Positions 1 through 8,759 are shown, numbered from the stretch's first letter. The stretch is 52,798 nucleotides of DNA from Caballeronia temeraria (GCF_001544795.2 NZ_FCOI02000043.1:1-52798); one strand, 5' to 3'. A program made the numbers and translations. Notes: generated by a model from the sequence alone, not told the origin.

Positions 1-133
1 CGAAAATGAAACCAGAAATTCGGCTCAAACCGCTCAAAAAGGACGTTGAATTGCATTGGGCTTGCACAATGCGAAAATCTTGCGGCGAAAGCCTTGTGAT
101 TGGAGCGAGGCCGCTTCAGCTCGAGTGTATTTC

Positions 134-611
134 AGCGGCCTGCTAGGTCTGGGCGGAGCCACGCGCCTGGTAGAGGCCGGCGCCTTCGTGTACATCGTCG
201 GACGGCGCCTGAGCATCCTGAAAGATGCCGCTTGTAACCTGGGCGCGAATGTACGCGCCGTCGCTGAAGACGTGTCAAAGAAGGAGGACATGATGCGTGT
301 AGCATCGGTCATCCACGACGAACAAGGCAGTGTGGATATCGTGTTCCCGAACGCACGATATTACAAGGGATGCCCACTTGAGGAAGTCAGTGAGGAATTC
401 CTCGACGCCATGCTCAACGTTAATCTCAAGGGGCAACTGTTCATGGTTCAAGCGATGCGGCTGATCATGAACAAAGGCGGCTCGATCATCTTGACCTCTT
501 CCATGACTGCTTTCATCGGGTTGCCGCGCCATTGTCTGCACCACAGAACTGAAGTCTCGCAACATCCGGGTGGACGTGATCAGCCCCGATGCAATTTCGA
601 CCGAAGGCTGA
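134..611 (+). pseudogene. Decayed short-chain dehydrogenase/reductase (SDR)
   Basis: This is a remnant of a classical SDR. The first frame keeps the stretch after the NAD-binding turn (ATRLVEAGAFVYIVGRR), the acidic turn (EDVSKKED), an NAG-like motif degraded to PNARYY, and the catalytic-serine strand (GGSIILTSSM). The YxxxK active-site segment is missing. After it the similarity resumes in another frame (TELKSRNIRVDVISPD) and stops at TGA 609-611. The N-terminal glycine motif is also lost. A deletion plus frameshift has therefore removed the active site and it cannot make a working enzyme. The start given is where similarity begins, not a start codon. Confidence 0.75.
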
Positions 612-859
612 AAGGTATGACCCCGGAGGAGGCGCATCTCGAATCCGGGCATGTCTACTATGTCGGCCCAGGAGGGGGCAGCAAACCGATGGTTTTCGCC
701 GGCGCGATTGCCTGACAGTCAGAATGTCTATGTTGCCGAGTTTGGGGGTAAGCGACTCGTGAGGACCTGTCTTGACGGTCGAATTCGGTGGCGTGTAGTC
801 TATGTTCGATCCACCCGACGCGGCGAAAATTCGACATCGACGAGACATCTAGTCGTATG

Positions 860-1107
860 TACCACGTCTCTCAGGGGCTTCACTTAAAGGTGAGAGTCCT
901 CTACACACCCCGCAAGGGGAAGTGTTAGCCAGAGGCAAGGGTTTCAAGGCTGACTGCGAGTCTGAAGGAAGCCCGAGGCAAAACGCTGGCCTGACAAACA
1001 GGAAGCGGATATCGGCCTCGTTACTGTAGCGCTCGCCAAGCACATACCGGGCAGTTCCTGCGAGTCGACGCGCCCAACGCATCAAGTTGGAGGCCAGCGC
1101 GTAGGGC
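860..1107 (+). mobile_element. Group II intron 5' fragment (domain I-like RNA)
   Basis: The stretch carries the phrases typical of the 5' part of bacterial group II introns: GGTGAGAGTCC, then a CCCCGCAAGGGG hairpin, AGCCAGAGGCAAGGG, and CTGAAGGAAGCCCGAGGCAA followed by a GGCCTGACAAACAGGAAG-type stretch. No reverse transcriptase follows. The IS66 element at 1108 is inserted into it or its immediate flank, and the sequence resumes at 3661 for a few tens of bases. A canonical GTGYG 5' end could not be placed, so the left limit is approximate. The assignment rests on recognised phrases, not on a folded structure. Confidence 0.5.
1100..1107. repeat. Left 8-bp target-site duplication of IS66 element
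   Basis: CGTAGGGC occurs immediately before the left inverted repeat and again, identical, immediately after the right inverted repeat at 3661-3668. Eight bases is the duplication length expected for IS66-family transposition. Confidence 0.93.
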
Positions 1108-1130
1108 GTAAGCGTCTAGCCCCGGCCGTT
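1108..1130 (+). repeat. IS66 left inverted repeat
   Basis: It begins GTAAGCGTC and shares GCGTC, GCC and GGCCGTT blocks, with scattered mismatches, with the reverse complement of 3638-3660. Confidence 0.85.
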
Positions 1131-1176
1131 CTGGCGTGCTGATTGAGGTTTTGGGTAGTTTGGTATCCACCAAATT

Positions 1177-1617
1177 ATGGTGGATACCAAAGTGGACAAG
1201 ACGTGGGGCAATCGCGCCGCAGATAGCGCATATAAGCGGCCGAACTTTCCGACCGAGTTCAAACGGCAACTGGTTGAACAATCTTTTGAGCCGTGCGCGT
1301 CGGTGGCGTTGATCGCGCGCGACAACGCCATCAATGCAAACCTGTTGTTCAAATGGCGACGGCATTATCTGGCAGGAGAGTACGGATTGCCAACGCTGCC
1401 TGAGGGCGCAACGGCGAAGCAGGCACCGGAGGTGCCGTCGCTGTTGCCTGTGGATCTTGTCGCTGAGGCGGCAGAACATACGCCACCGATGACAGTTGAT
1501 GCGACACGGTCGCCAGAGAATCTTTGCGAGATCGAGTTCGACCGGGCACGCTTAAGGGTTTGCGGCAATGTGTCACCGGATATGCTGCGGCTGCTGATCC
1601 GGGAGCTATCCCGATGA
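1177..1617 (+). CDS. tnpA: IS66-family accessory protein TnpA (HTH)
   Basis: This 146-residue protein is the first gene of the IS66 element. It has the helix-turn-helix region of this family (FPTEFKRQLVEQSFEPCASV, then ARDNAINANLLFKWRRHY), which probably binds the element's ends. Family knowledge says TnpA and TnpB assist the DDE transposase TnpC; neither has a known catalytic core. Its TGA overlaps the next ATG as ATGA, so tnpB is likely translationally coupled. The ATG start lies 69 bp inside the left end of the element. Confidence 0.93.
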   Translation: MVDTKVDKTWGNRAADSAYKRPNFPTEFKRQLVEQSFEPCASVALIARDNAINANLLFKWRRHYLAGEYGLPTLPEGATAKQAPEVPSLLPVDLVAEAAEHTPPMTVDATRSPENLCEIEFDRARLRVCGNVSPDMLRLLIRELSR

Positions 1618-1958
1618 TCGGCTTGCCGGCAGGCACTCGCATCTGGATCGCCGCAGGCGTGACCGACATGCGTAGTGGTTTCCCGGCTCTTGCCGCGAAG
1701 GTGCAATCGGCACTCGAAGACAATCCGCTCGGCGGCGACGTGTTCATTTTTCGGGGACGTCGCGGCGATCTCGTAAAAATTCTCTGGGCAACAGATGACG
1801 GACTATGGCTTCTTGCGAAGCGGCTTTCGCATGGGCGGTTTATTTGGCCCCAGGCGGATGGCGGCAAGATCTTTCTGACGTCGGCACAGCTGTCGATGTT
1901 GCTGGAAGGCATCGATTGGCGACAGCCCCGTCGCACGGCCGCATTGTCGATGTTGTAA
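1614..1958 (+). CDS. tnpB: IS66-family accessory protein TnpB
   Basis: This 114-residue protein carries the well-conserved TnpB signature VFIFRGRRGDLVKILW, then DGLWLLAKRLSHGRFIWP. The ATG at 1614 overlaps the tnpA stop, and the protein beginning MIGLPAGTRIW has the normal family start and length. An in-frame upstream start at 1524 would lie inside tnpA and is not needed. TnpB is required for efficient IS66 transposition, but its biochemical role is unclear. Confidence 0.94.
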   Translation: MIGLPAGTRIWIAAGVTDMRSGFPALAAKVQSALEDNPLGGDVFIFRGRRGDLVKILWATDDGLWLLAKRLSHGRFIWPQADGGKIFLTSAQLSMLLEGIDWRQPRRTAALSML

Positions 1959-1988
1959 ACCGCATCGAAGGCTCGTAAACTGCGGCGC

Positions 1989-3575
1989 ATGCCCGATCAT
2001 GTGCCGCTTCCGCAAACCGTTGCCGAGCTCCACGCCCTGGTGCTCGAGCAGCAGGCATCGATCGCAAAGATGCAGCAGGAGATCGCCGAACGCGACCGGG
2101 AGATTGTCGAACGGGACCAGCAAATCGAACGCCTGAAAGCGCAGATCGACAAGCTCAGGCGCATGCACTTCGGTCGTAAATCCGAGCAGTTGGAGCGGCA
2201 GATCGATCGGCTCGAAACCCAACTCGAGGATCTGGCAGCGGGCAGCGGCGTCGCCGATGTTCGCCGTGCACGCGCTCGTGCATCGAGCTCGGGCGTATCT
2301 GCAGCATCCCCGAAGGAAGCCTTGGCGCCCCATCTGCCACGCGAAGAGCACGAGCTCGAGCCCGATTCCATCTGCCCGAAGTGCAACAACGCCATGGAGT
2401 TGCTCGGCGAGGATGTGTCTGAGCAGCTCGCGCGCGTCACGGCGATGTTCAAGGTCATCCGCACTATCCGTCGCAAGCGGATCTGCACCGGTTGCGGCCA
2501 TATCGCGCAACCTCCCATGCCGGGGCTGCCGATCGAGCGCAGCATCGCGCATCCGAGCTTGCTGGCCGAGATCATCGTTGCCAAGTATGCAAATCACACG
2601 CCGCTGTATCGGCAATCCGAGATCGCAGCGCGCGACGGCGTTCGTCTCGATCGGGCCACCATGGCACGCTGGGTCGGGCAATGCGAAGAACTCTGTCGGC
2701 TGCTGACTGAAGCCCTGCGTCGCTACACAATGGCGACTGCGAAGCTCCACGCGGACGACACGCCGATCCCGGTGCTCGCGCCTGGGAACAAAAAGACCAA
2801 GACCGGTCGATTGTGGGTCTACGTGCGCGATGATCGCCGCTCAGGTTCGCGCGACCCCGCTGCTGTCTGGTTCGCGTACTCGCCGGACCGCAAAGGCATT
2901 CACCCCCAGACCCATCTTGCCGGATTCGAAGGCATCCTTCAGGCGGACGGCTATGCCGGCTTCAACGAGTTGAACGAAGGCGGCAAAGTTCGTCTGGCAT
3001 TTTGCTGGGATCATGCGCGCCGATACGTATTCAACGTGCATGAGACAGCCCCGTCGGACACCACGAAGCAATGGCTCGACATGATTGGCGAGTTTTACGG
3101 AATCGAGGCTGATATTCGCGGCAAACCGCCGGACGAGCGGCGACGCGTCAGGCAAGAAAGGAGCGCCCCATTGCTCGCGGCCCTCGAGACGTCGATGAGG
3201 GAGAAACTTGCGACGCTTTGGCCAAAGGCACCGTTGGTCGAAGCGATCAACTACTCTCTGAACCGCTGGGATGGGCTCACGCTGTTCTGTGATGACGGGC
3301 GCGTCGAAATCAGCAACGTACTCGCCGAAAATGCTTTGCGCTGCGTGGCCCTCGGCCGACGCAATTTCATGTTCGCTGGCTCTGATAGCGGCGGCGAGCG
3401 AGCCGCCGCAATGTATAGCTTGATCTGCTCGTGCAAATTGAACAACATCAACCCACGCGCCTACCTGGAATACGTTCTTACACACATTGCGGATCACCAG
3501 GCCAACCGCATCGACGAACTGTTGCCCTGGAACGTCGCGAAGCACTTGCTCCCATCTGCACCTTCATCGGGTTGA
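1989..3575 (+). CDS. tnpC: IS66-family transposase TnpC
   Basis: This 528-residue DDE transposase appears intact. The N-terminal third is a long coiled coil (roughly residues 10-85). A Cys-rich zinc-binding segment follows (CPKCNNAMELL, then CTGCGH), then the catalytic core. Visible core motifs include KLHADDTPIPVL with the first Asp, QADGYAGFN with the second, FCWDHARRYVFNV, and the C-terminal VLAENALRCVALGRRN block with the catalytic Glu, followed by GGERAAAMYSLI. Length and order match the family. It follows tnpB by about 30 bp. Confidence 0.96.
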   Translation: MPDHVPLPQTVAELHALVLEQQASIAKMQQEIAERDREIVERDQQIERLKAQIDKLRRMHFGRKSEQLERQIDRLETQLEDLAAGSGVADVRRARARASSSGVSAASPKEALAPHLPREEHELEPDSICPKCNNAMELLGEDVSEQLARVTAMFKVIRTIRRKRICTGCGHIAQPPMPGLPIERSIAHPSLLAEIIVAKYANHTPLYRQSEIAARDGVRLDRATMARWVGQCEELCRLLTEALRRYTMATAKLHADDTPIPVLAPGNKKTKTGRLWVYVRDDRRSGSRDPAAVWFAYSPDRKGIHPQTHLAGFEGILQADGYAGFNELNEGGKVRLAFCWDHARRYVFNVHETAPSDTTKQWLDMIGEFYGIEADIRGKPPDERRRVRQERSAPLLAALETSMREKLATLWPKAPLVEAINYSLNRWDGLTLFCDDGRVEISNVLAENALRCVALGRRNFMFAGSDSGGERAAAMYSLICSCKLNNINPRAYLEYVLTHIADHQANRIDELLPWNVAKHLLPSAPSSG

Positions 3576-3637
3576 TCCCTTCTGCCTGCGGCAGGCTTAG
3601 CCTGCCGTATTCCCCGACGCTTGTCCAAAGAATTCTC

Positions 3638-3660
3638 AACGGCCCTGGCGCGACGCATAC
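3638..3660 (-). repeat. IS66 right inverted repeat
   Basis: Read on the reverse strand it starts GTATGCGTC and reaches GGCCGTT, pairing with 1108-1130. The next eight bases are the target duplication. Confidence 0.85.
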
Positions 3661-3668
3661 CGTAGGGC
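3661..3668. repeat. Right 8-bp target-site duplication of IS66 element
   Basis: CGTAGGGC is identical to 1100-1107. Confidence 0.93.
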
Positions 3669-3701
3669 GAACATATTTCTAAGCGTGCTCATGGCAACGA
3701 G

Positions 3702-4628
3702 TCAAGGCCACACGAGATGCGGGTCGTCTCTCCCAATCCTGTCGAGCATTTTGACCGGGCTCGGCAAGAAGCGGAAACGATCATCACCGTCCTGGACGAA
3801 ATGCCCTAGGCCTGGCCAAGGGAAGTGGAAGACCAAGCACCAAACTCTTTCCACGGCCAATTTTCGCAATGTACGGACACGGGTTTCCGCCGCCTGTATC
3901 GGTTCTCCATCAAACGCGAACTCGCGACGACAGTCGGATTGCAAAACATGATGATGGATGAGATCTCCCAGAAATGCTAATTCCTGACCTGCCACTTGGA
4001 TGAGAAAAATCATGTGGCCGGGCGCGTGACCTGGCGTAGACAACGCCGTAATTCCTGGAAGGAATTCCTCCCCGCCGTCGATTAGATGCAGCTTGTCTTG
4101 TACTGGCAATAGATTTCTTCTTGCAACATCTCTCTGCATCGCGTTCGGTTGGTCAACGCTAGTCCAAAAGTCGAATTCTGTCTTCGAGACATAGTAGACG
4201 GCGTTTGGAAAATTTAGACTTCCGTCCTCCGCTACTAAGCCACCGCAGTGATCGATGTGGCCGTGCGTCATCACAACTGCATCTATCTTGAATCGGTCGA
4301 TTCCCGCCGCGGACAGATTGTGCAGCAGCTTCCCGCACGTGTCGCCGAAGTGAATCTCACCGTATCGATTCAGACATCCCATGCCTGTATCAAATAGCAC
4401 TGTCTTACCATTGACTTCGGCAACAAGCACGTTTTGTTCAGCCAGGACCTCGCCCTCAGGAAGAAAGTTTGCTTCAAGTTCCTTCGCGATCACCCCGTAG
4501 TCGACATTCGGAAAAAGCTTCACTGCCTGACCGATTGGTAAAACGCCATCGGAAACAACTGTGGCGGGTGCCCCGCCAATCATGAATCGATAATAGTGAG
4601 GAGCTTGGTGAAACGGGATTGCTGCCAT
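3702..4628 (-). CDS. Metallo-beta-lactamase-fold hydrolase (lactonase-like)
   Basis: This protein of about 308 residues has the MBL metal-binding motif VMTHGHIDHCGG, a later His in LSTPGHAPGHM and an Asp in AFLGDLIHH, so both metal sites look complete. Members include lactonases, arylsulfatase-like and glyoxalase-like hydrolases. A lactone or ester substrate fits the neighbouring SMP-30-like gene, but that is inference. The ATG at 4628 is preferred over a GTG at 4640, because the GTG overlaps the GGAG ribosome site. Homologs I recall end near FLPSPVKM, whereas this one runs on about 14 residues beside the IS66/intron junction, so the tail may be a read-through. Confidence 0.85.
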   Translation of the reverse strand: MAAIPFHQAPHYYRFMIGGAPATVVSDGVLPIGQAVKLFPNVDYGVIAKELEANFLPEGEVLAEQNVLVAEVNGKTVLFDTGMGCLNRYGEIHFGDTCGKLLHNLSAAGIDRFKIDAVVMTHGHIDHCGGLVAEDGSLNFPNAVYYVSKTEFDFWTSVDQPNAMQRDVARRNLLPVQDKLHLIDGGEEFLPGITALSTPGHAPGHMIFLIQVAGQELAFLGDLIHHHVLQSDCRREFAFDGEPIQAAETRVRTLRKLAVERVWCLVFHFPWPGLGHFVQDGDDRFRFLPSPVKMLDRIGRDDPHLVWP

Positions 4629-4966
4629 TGTTGTCTCCACTTTCGCTCATTCTAAGCCGCCGGAGCGGCGAGCGTGTTTCGAAGCGCAGGTCGGCGCCCT
4701 AAGGCGAGGCCGGCGCATACTTGAGATCCTCAGGGTGCGCGTGGACTCAGCGGCATAGGCACCAAAATTCCGACCCTTGTGCTCATCATACGACCGAATA
4801 CGCACCGCTTTTGATTGGAACGGGACATGTAGATCGGCGCGGGAAGCGGACACGGCCGATCCCAGGAACTGCTCTTTGCGACCGGTAAATCTTATAGCTT
4901 CCTATGAGTTTACCTATCCGGGCGCCGCGAACTGAACTGGATCGAAGTCCTGAGCAGATATCATAT
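4629..4966. other. Gene-free spacer between two minus-strand genes
   Basis: About 340 bp with no convincing coding sequence. A loose inverted repeat GGTAAA ... TTTACC lies near 4886-4917 and could be a weak terminator for the upstream SMP-30-like gene. Nothing else was recognised. Confidence 0.4.
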
Positions 4967-6010
4967 CTATTTCGGCGCAGGCACAATTGCAACTCGGTTC
5001 GAGCCAACAGACAGGCCCAACCAAAGCTGGTCACCAACCGCTACCGCAACCGATGCGCCACCGACCCAGCCTGGCGTCTTGGCATAGTCTACAAGCGGGG
5101 TCACTCTAAGAGACTGCGGATTGATTTTGACCGCTACTGCGCCCGTCATGTCTTCATGCTGTCCGGCAACGACAAGCGAACCATCTGGTGCGAAGTGAAC
5201 GTTGTCAACTCGAAATCCTAATGAGATGCTGTCGCGCTGTGACGTTTTCCCGTCTAGGCGTAGCCTGAAAAATGTCTGGCTTCCCCATTCAGCGACGTAG
5301 AACGTTTTGCCATCCTCGGAGGCCTCGACGCCGTTGGCTCCGGCCGATTCGCTATCCGCCACTTTGGACCACCCTTGGCTTGGATACCAGGTCCAGAGCT
5401 CGCCATTTTGCTCACCGGTTCTTAGCTTCTCAAGAGCGTCCGCGGGCCCATTGCGCGGCATGAAATTGGTCGCGACAAATCCTTCATTAGGCAAAGCAGC
5501 GACGGAGTTGAGCCCTATTGGATCCGGCGCGACGACACAACCAATCCAAGTCGCAGATGGCGGACTACGACTGGCGTCCAGGGCAAACACCTCGATCGAC
5601 TCGCGATCGCCATGGTGAACGGCGTAGAGAGTGTAGATATCGCCTTTCCGTTTCCGGATAGCTAGGCCGTGCGTCACGAATTTCGCCTTGTCTGCATTGG
5701 TGAGTGGACCTGAGCAAGCTCCATAGGTATTTTTATCCCATTCGTCCACGCCTTCGGCTAGCGGGAAAATGGTTGTGAAATTTTTTTCTTTGACGTCGAT
5801 GATCCGAATGCCGCCTTCTGCGCCGCGCCGTGCGTCTGCGAGCACCCAGTTCTTACCCGAGATATAAAGCATGTCCTCTACCCCCGCTGGACTGCACAGG
5901 AATGTCGCGTTGCCTTCTGAAGCACAAGCTCTAGAAGTTTGAGCCGTCGACAATTGAGGAAGAAGGGCGAGGGCCACAAGTGCGACCATGTAGCAAATGA
6001 ATTTCAACAC
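4967..6010 (-). CDS. Secreted SMP-30/gluconolactonase-like beta-propeller
   Basis: The 347-residue product begins with a Sec signal peptide (hydrophobic VALVALALLPQLSTAQ, cleavage likely after the Ala-Gln), so it should act in the periplasm. Propeller-type repeats are visible, including ANGVEASEDGKTFYVAEW and DNVHFAPDGSLVVAG, as in SMP-30/strictosidine-synthase-like proteins. Members are metal-dependent lactonases or esterases, but I cannot verify the metal ligands. The start is a GTG at 6010 preceded by an AGAGA-type site. It is transcribed divergently from the binding protein at 6476, with the operator at 6396 between them. A periplasmic lactone or ester opener would suit the cluster, but that is inference. 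Confidence 0.72.
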   Translation of the reverse strand: MLKFICYMVALVALALLPQLSTAQTSRACASEGNATFLCSPAGVEDMLYISGKNWVLADARRGAEGGIRIIDVKEKNFTTIFPLAEGVDEWDKNTYGACSGPLTNADKAKFVTHGLAIRKRKGDIYTLYAVHHGDRESIEVFALDASRSPPSATWIGCVVAPDPIGLNSVAALPNEGFVATNFMPRNGPADALEKLRTGEQNGELWTWYPSQGWSKVADSESAGANGVEASEDGKTFYVAEWGSQTFFRLRLDGKTSQRDSISLGFRVDNVHFAPDGSLVVAGQHEDMTGAVAVKINPQSLRVTPLVDYAKTPGWVGGASVAVAVGDQLWLGLSVGSNRVAIVPAPK

Positions 6011-6475
6011 GGCTGTCTCTCGTTATAGGTGTCTATCAAGCGCTACGCGAGTGACGCCAAGCGCTCGAGAGCTGATGCCTGCGCCGCGCGGGAGAGCGGC
6101 CACCGTCTCGGGCGATTGGCCGACATGACATAGCAGGTTCAGGTTGTCGGACTTGTCTTGCTCGCAATCCGTACACGGTTCTTGCCCAGTGCTCTGATTC
6201 GGCTCACCAATTCTTGTATCGAAGGCTTTCACTCGCCGGTCGCATACCAGATGGCGGCTAACAGCCACGATAATCGCGCTCTACGTAAATGTCAACCAAT
6301 GGAATTATTCGACCAATCCGCACTTTCGAGACGGCCAGGATGCGGGTCGGGATTCGGGAGTCCGTCCGTAGAAACGTTTATTGCGCGGACCTTTGCAATG
6401 GTAGACCATTGAGCTTGCACAAGCGTCACATGTGCTTCCACTTTGGAGCAATCGTTTAAAACAGGGAGACGACTT
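6011..6475. other. Divergent intergenic region with operator
   Basis: This is the 465-bp control region between the minus-strand SMP-30-like gene and the plus-strand binding protein. It holds one perfect operator palindrome (6396-6411). No gene was recognised, and no good sigma-70 pair could be placed with confidence. Confidence 0.5.
6396..6411. promoter_or_regulatory. Operator CAATGGTAGACCATTG (site 1)
   Basis: A perfect palindrome of 7-bp arms (CAATGGT/ACCATTG) around AG, 65 bp before the binding-protein start. It has the TGGTNNACCA core of FadR-subfamily GntR operators. The regulator at 22855 is the likely ligand (inference from motif type and recurrence). Confidence 0.8.
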
Positions 6476-7663
6476 ATGAACAATAACTTGCATGTGAGAC
6501 GCTGGAGCGTCATTGGTTCGCTGGTGTTGAGCGCAGCGTCGGTCGCCGCCAACGCGGACGAAATGATCAAGGTCGGTTTGTCCGTTCCGCTGTCTGGATC
6601 GGGTGCGGTTTGGGGGCGAGGATCGGACTGGATGTGCAAGAAAGCCGCAAAAGAAATTAAAGACAGCGGCGGAGTTAAAGTGCGAGATACGACCTACAAC
6701 TTCGATTGCATCTCTTACGACAATAAATATACGGCTGCGGACGGCTCTAAGGTGGCGCAGACTCTTCTGAACCGGGATGGCGTCAAATACATTTTTGGTA
6801 TGGGAACAGCCGCGATTCTCGCAACTCAGGCAATGACTGAACGACAAGGTGTCTTGCTCTTCAGCACATCTTGGGGCACAAAAAGCAAAGGGCCGAAATT
6901 TCCTTTGACTGTGTCTGTTGTGAATTCTCCAGTCGAGATCATGCCCGCAATGGTCGCCTATGTTAAGAAATCATTTCCACAAGCGAAAACTGTCGCTATC
7001 TTGAATGTCAATGATGCGAGTGGCCGAGAGAGTGAAACTACGTCGCGACCGATTTGGGAAAAAGCTGGTTTAAAAATCGTGACGAACGATTTTTACGAGC
7101 GCGGCACCACGGAGTTCCAACCGATCGCCGCCCGCCTTGCTGCTGGCCAGCCAGATATCATTGACCTCGCGACCGCGCCACCTGCGGATGCAGGACAAAT
7201 CTTCAAAGAATTGGACACTCTTGGGTTTAAGGGGTTGAAGATTTCAGATAACGGGACCGGCCGCGATGGGCTAGTGACGACCGGTGGAGCATCAGCGAAT
7301 GGTGTGCTCATGGGCGCTGCGATCCCGATGGACGGCCCAAGTGCCACCGATCATCAGAAGAAAGTCAATAGCGAAGCGCGCGCTCAGCTCGGCGAGTCAC
7401 TGGCTCTTCCCCCGATCGGCGCCTACGACGCGATTTACATGCTCAAGGCAGCGATTGAGAAAGCCGGAACTATTGATCCGAAGCAAGTAGCGTCTGTCCT
7501 TCCGCAGATTTCATACAAAACCTTTTATGGTGGTGAGACGCACCTGGCTGGACGTGAAAGCTACGGATCGGTCATCCAGCCTGTTTTGCCTGTCTACATC
7601 ACGCAGATCGTCAACGGGGAGGTAGTCGAGAAAGCACGTCTCGATCCTCGTAAGGCTAACTGA
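6476..7663 (+). CDS. Liv-type ABC transporter substrate-binding protein 1
   Basis: This 395-residue periplasmic binding protein belongs to the branched-chain amino acid (Peripla_BP_6/LivK) superfamily. After a signal peptide (SVIGSLVLSAASVAANA) the mature protein starts EMIKVGLSVPLSGSGAVWGR. It keeps the long block VAQTLLNRDGVK and the C-terminal KTFYGGET motif shared with two paralogs at 31019 and 34053. The ATG at 6476 follows AGGGAGA, so the longer in-frame start at 6443 is rejected. Liv-type proteins bind amino acids, but many serve aromatic or short-chain carboxylates, which fits the catabolic genes here. No permease gene is adjacent; livHMGF at 9207 is the nearest candidate. Confidence 0.93.
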   Translation: MNNNLHVRRWSVIGSLVLSAASVAANADEMIKVGLSVPLSGSGAVWGRGSDWMCKKAAKEIKDSGGVKVRDTTYNFDCISYDNKYTAADGSKVAQTLLNRDGVKYIFGMGTAAILATQAMTERQGVLLFSTSWGTKSKGPKFPLTVSVVNSPVEIMPAMVAYVKKSFPQAKTVAILNVNDASGRESETTSRPIWEKAGLKIVTNDFYERGTTEFQPIAARLAAGQPDIIDLATAPPADAGQIFKELDTLGFKGLKISDNGTGRDGLVTTGGASANGVLMGAAIPMDGPSATDHQKKVNSEARAQLGESLALPPIGAYDAIYMLKAAIEKAGTIDPKQVASVLPQISYKTFYGGETHLAGRESYGSVIQPVLPVYITQIVNGEVVEKARLDPRKAN

Positions 7664-7680
7664 TTCAAGACGGGGGTCGA

Positions 7681-7714
7681 CTGCCTGGGACGACGCGAAA
7701 TGCGCCCCGGGCAG
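7681..7714 (+). terminator. Hairpin after binding protein 1
   Basis: CTGCCTGGG (7681-7689) pairs with CCCGGGCAG (7706-7714), a 9-bp stem with one G-U pair, about 18 bp after the stop. There is no clear T tract, so Rho-independent termination is uncertain. Confidence 0.5.
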
Positions 7715-7814
7715 TGCTAGTTATCCAAACGGACTTTCTATGATGCGGTGAACGTCGAATCCACTCAATGAAAGGCGCTCTGGAGCAGACCGATTACTGG
7801 GTGCCTCTCGAATC

Positions 7815-8462
7815 TCAGGAGTTTTTCAATTGTGAATATTGTGGCCATCGACGGGCAACAATCTCGCCAGCGTCGGAATATGCAAAACAACTATTGATCT
7901 TCATCGGCCGGCCATGCTCATCGACCGGTTCCGGATCGTTGACGCGGAGGGCAATCATCGTTTGAATTGCCGTGGTCGCAAGAGGGATCAGCAGTTCTCT
8001 GAGATGCGCGCAGCTGCGAGCACCAACCAATCGACGTTTCACTTCGCCAGTCCAACCGCTTGCAATGCGCAAGCCTTCTAACGAACGAAAATTTTCGCCA
8101 CCACCGACGCAAGTGTCGTAGGGAGCATCGGCGATGAAGGTATGCGCCTCGCGCACAGTCATCTCCGCGTCAAAAACGAGACAGACGCCCATGTTGTGCA
8201 GAGGCTGTCCCGGCGAGACGGTTTTTCCGCCGCTGGCTGGAGTGAAGTTATGTGATTTGCGATCAGTAAGAATCGCTTCGACCTCGAAGAGGCCATCGCT
8301 ACGCCGATAGCCCCGCATGTCAATGCGGCGATGATGCAATTCGTCGCGCGTTATCAGTGGCGAGCGATTCCTGTTTTCGAAAGATGAGTTCAAAGCGACT
8401 ACTCCAAAGAATTCCACGATCTCGGTCCCGGAGGCCAGCTGGACAAACGGCGGCTCGCTCAA
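7815..8462 (-). CDS. DUF2889 family protein
   Basis: Residues from about 48 on match the DUF2889 pattern as I know it: RRIDMRGYRRSDGLFEVEAIL, a GQPLHNMGVCLVFD stretch, then ADAPYDTC, LEGLRIASGW and CAHLRELLIPLATTAIQT. The family's function is unknown, but it recurs beside CoA-ester and aromatic catabolic genes. The start is uncertain: 8462 is a TTG without a clear ribosome site and gives an unusually long N-terminus, so the true start may be further in. It reads divergently from the liv block, with operator sites 2 and 3 in the gap. Confidence 0.75.
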   Translation of the reverse strand: MSEPPFVQLASGTEIVEFFGVVALNSSFENRNRSPLITRDELHHRRIDMRGYRRSDGLFEVEAILTDRKSHNFTPASGGKTVSPGQPLHNMGVCLVFDAEMTVREAHTFIADAPYDTCVGGGENFRSLEGLRIASGWTGEVKRRLVGARSCAHLRELLIPLATTAIQTMIALRVNDPEPVDEHGRPMKINSCFAYSDAGEIVARRWPQYSQLKNS

Positions 8463-8672
8463 TTGACAGACTGGGTCAGCCCTTTCCCGGAGCGATCGGC
8501 GGTAGTCCCCTTGTAGCTAGACCCGCTCGAGGAAGCGACCATTCAGCGAGTGGGCCGCCGGATCGCCGTTCGAGCACTGCACAAAAGCGAAGATCGCTGC
8601 GCGTTGACCGCCGTGCCAGCCTTATCAGCTGAGCTTTCCAGAGGGCGAATTTAACTACGATCAATTTAATTT

Positions 8673-8688
8673 TAATGGTCGACCATTA
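8673..8688. promoter_or_regulatory. Operator TAATGGTCGACCATTA (site 2)
   Basis: A perfect 16-bp palindrome and the most symmetrical copy of the recurring motif, with a CG centre. It lies 85 bp before site 3 and close to an AT-rich TATAAAAT stretch at 8697-8704. Confidence 0.85.
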
Positions 8689-8759
8689 GATGACATTATA
8701 AAATCCGCGTATACCCTACGCACAGCTACGATCTTATCTATTCAACAATCCAAATATTT

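Larger units (their letters stand above)
1108..3660 (+). mobile_element. Complete IS66-family insertion sequence (2553 bp)
   Basis: The element is bounded by imperfect inverted repeats starting GTAAGCGTC on the left (1108-1130) and GTATGCGTC on the reverse strand at the right (3638-3660), inside a perfect 8-bp direct duplication. It carries the three IS66 genes tnpA, tnpB and tnpC in order, all intact. A perfect duplication and intact genes suggest a fairly recent insertion. It lies between the group II intron remnant and the 3' end of the metallo-hydrolase gene. Confidence 0.95.

Noticed and set aside
690..790. Possible SMP-30/NHL-type fragment (NVYVAEFGGKRLVRTCLDGR)
   Set aside because: It resembles the YVAEWGS segment of the propeller at 4967, but only some 20 residues align and such repeats are common; too short to call a gene remnant.
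1803..2750. Minus-strand ORF of 315 codons opposite tnpC
   Set aside because: Antisense shadow of an intact transposase; no domain.
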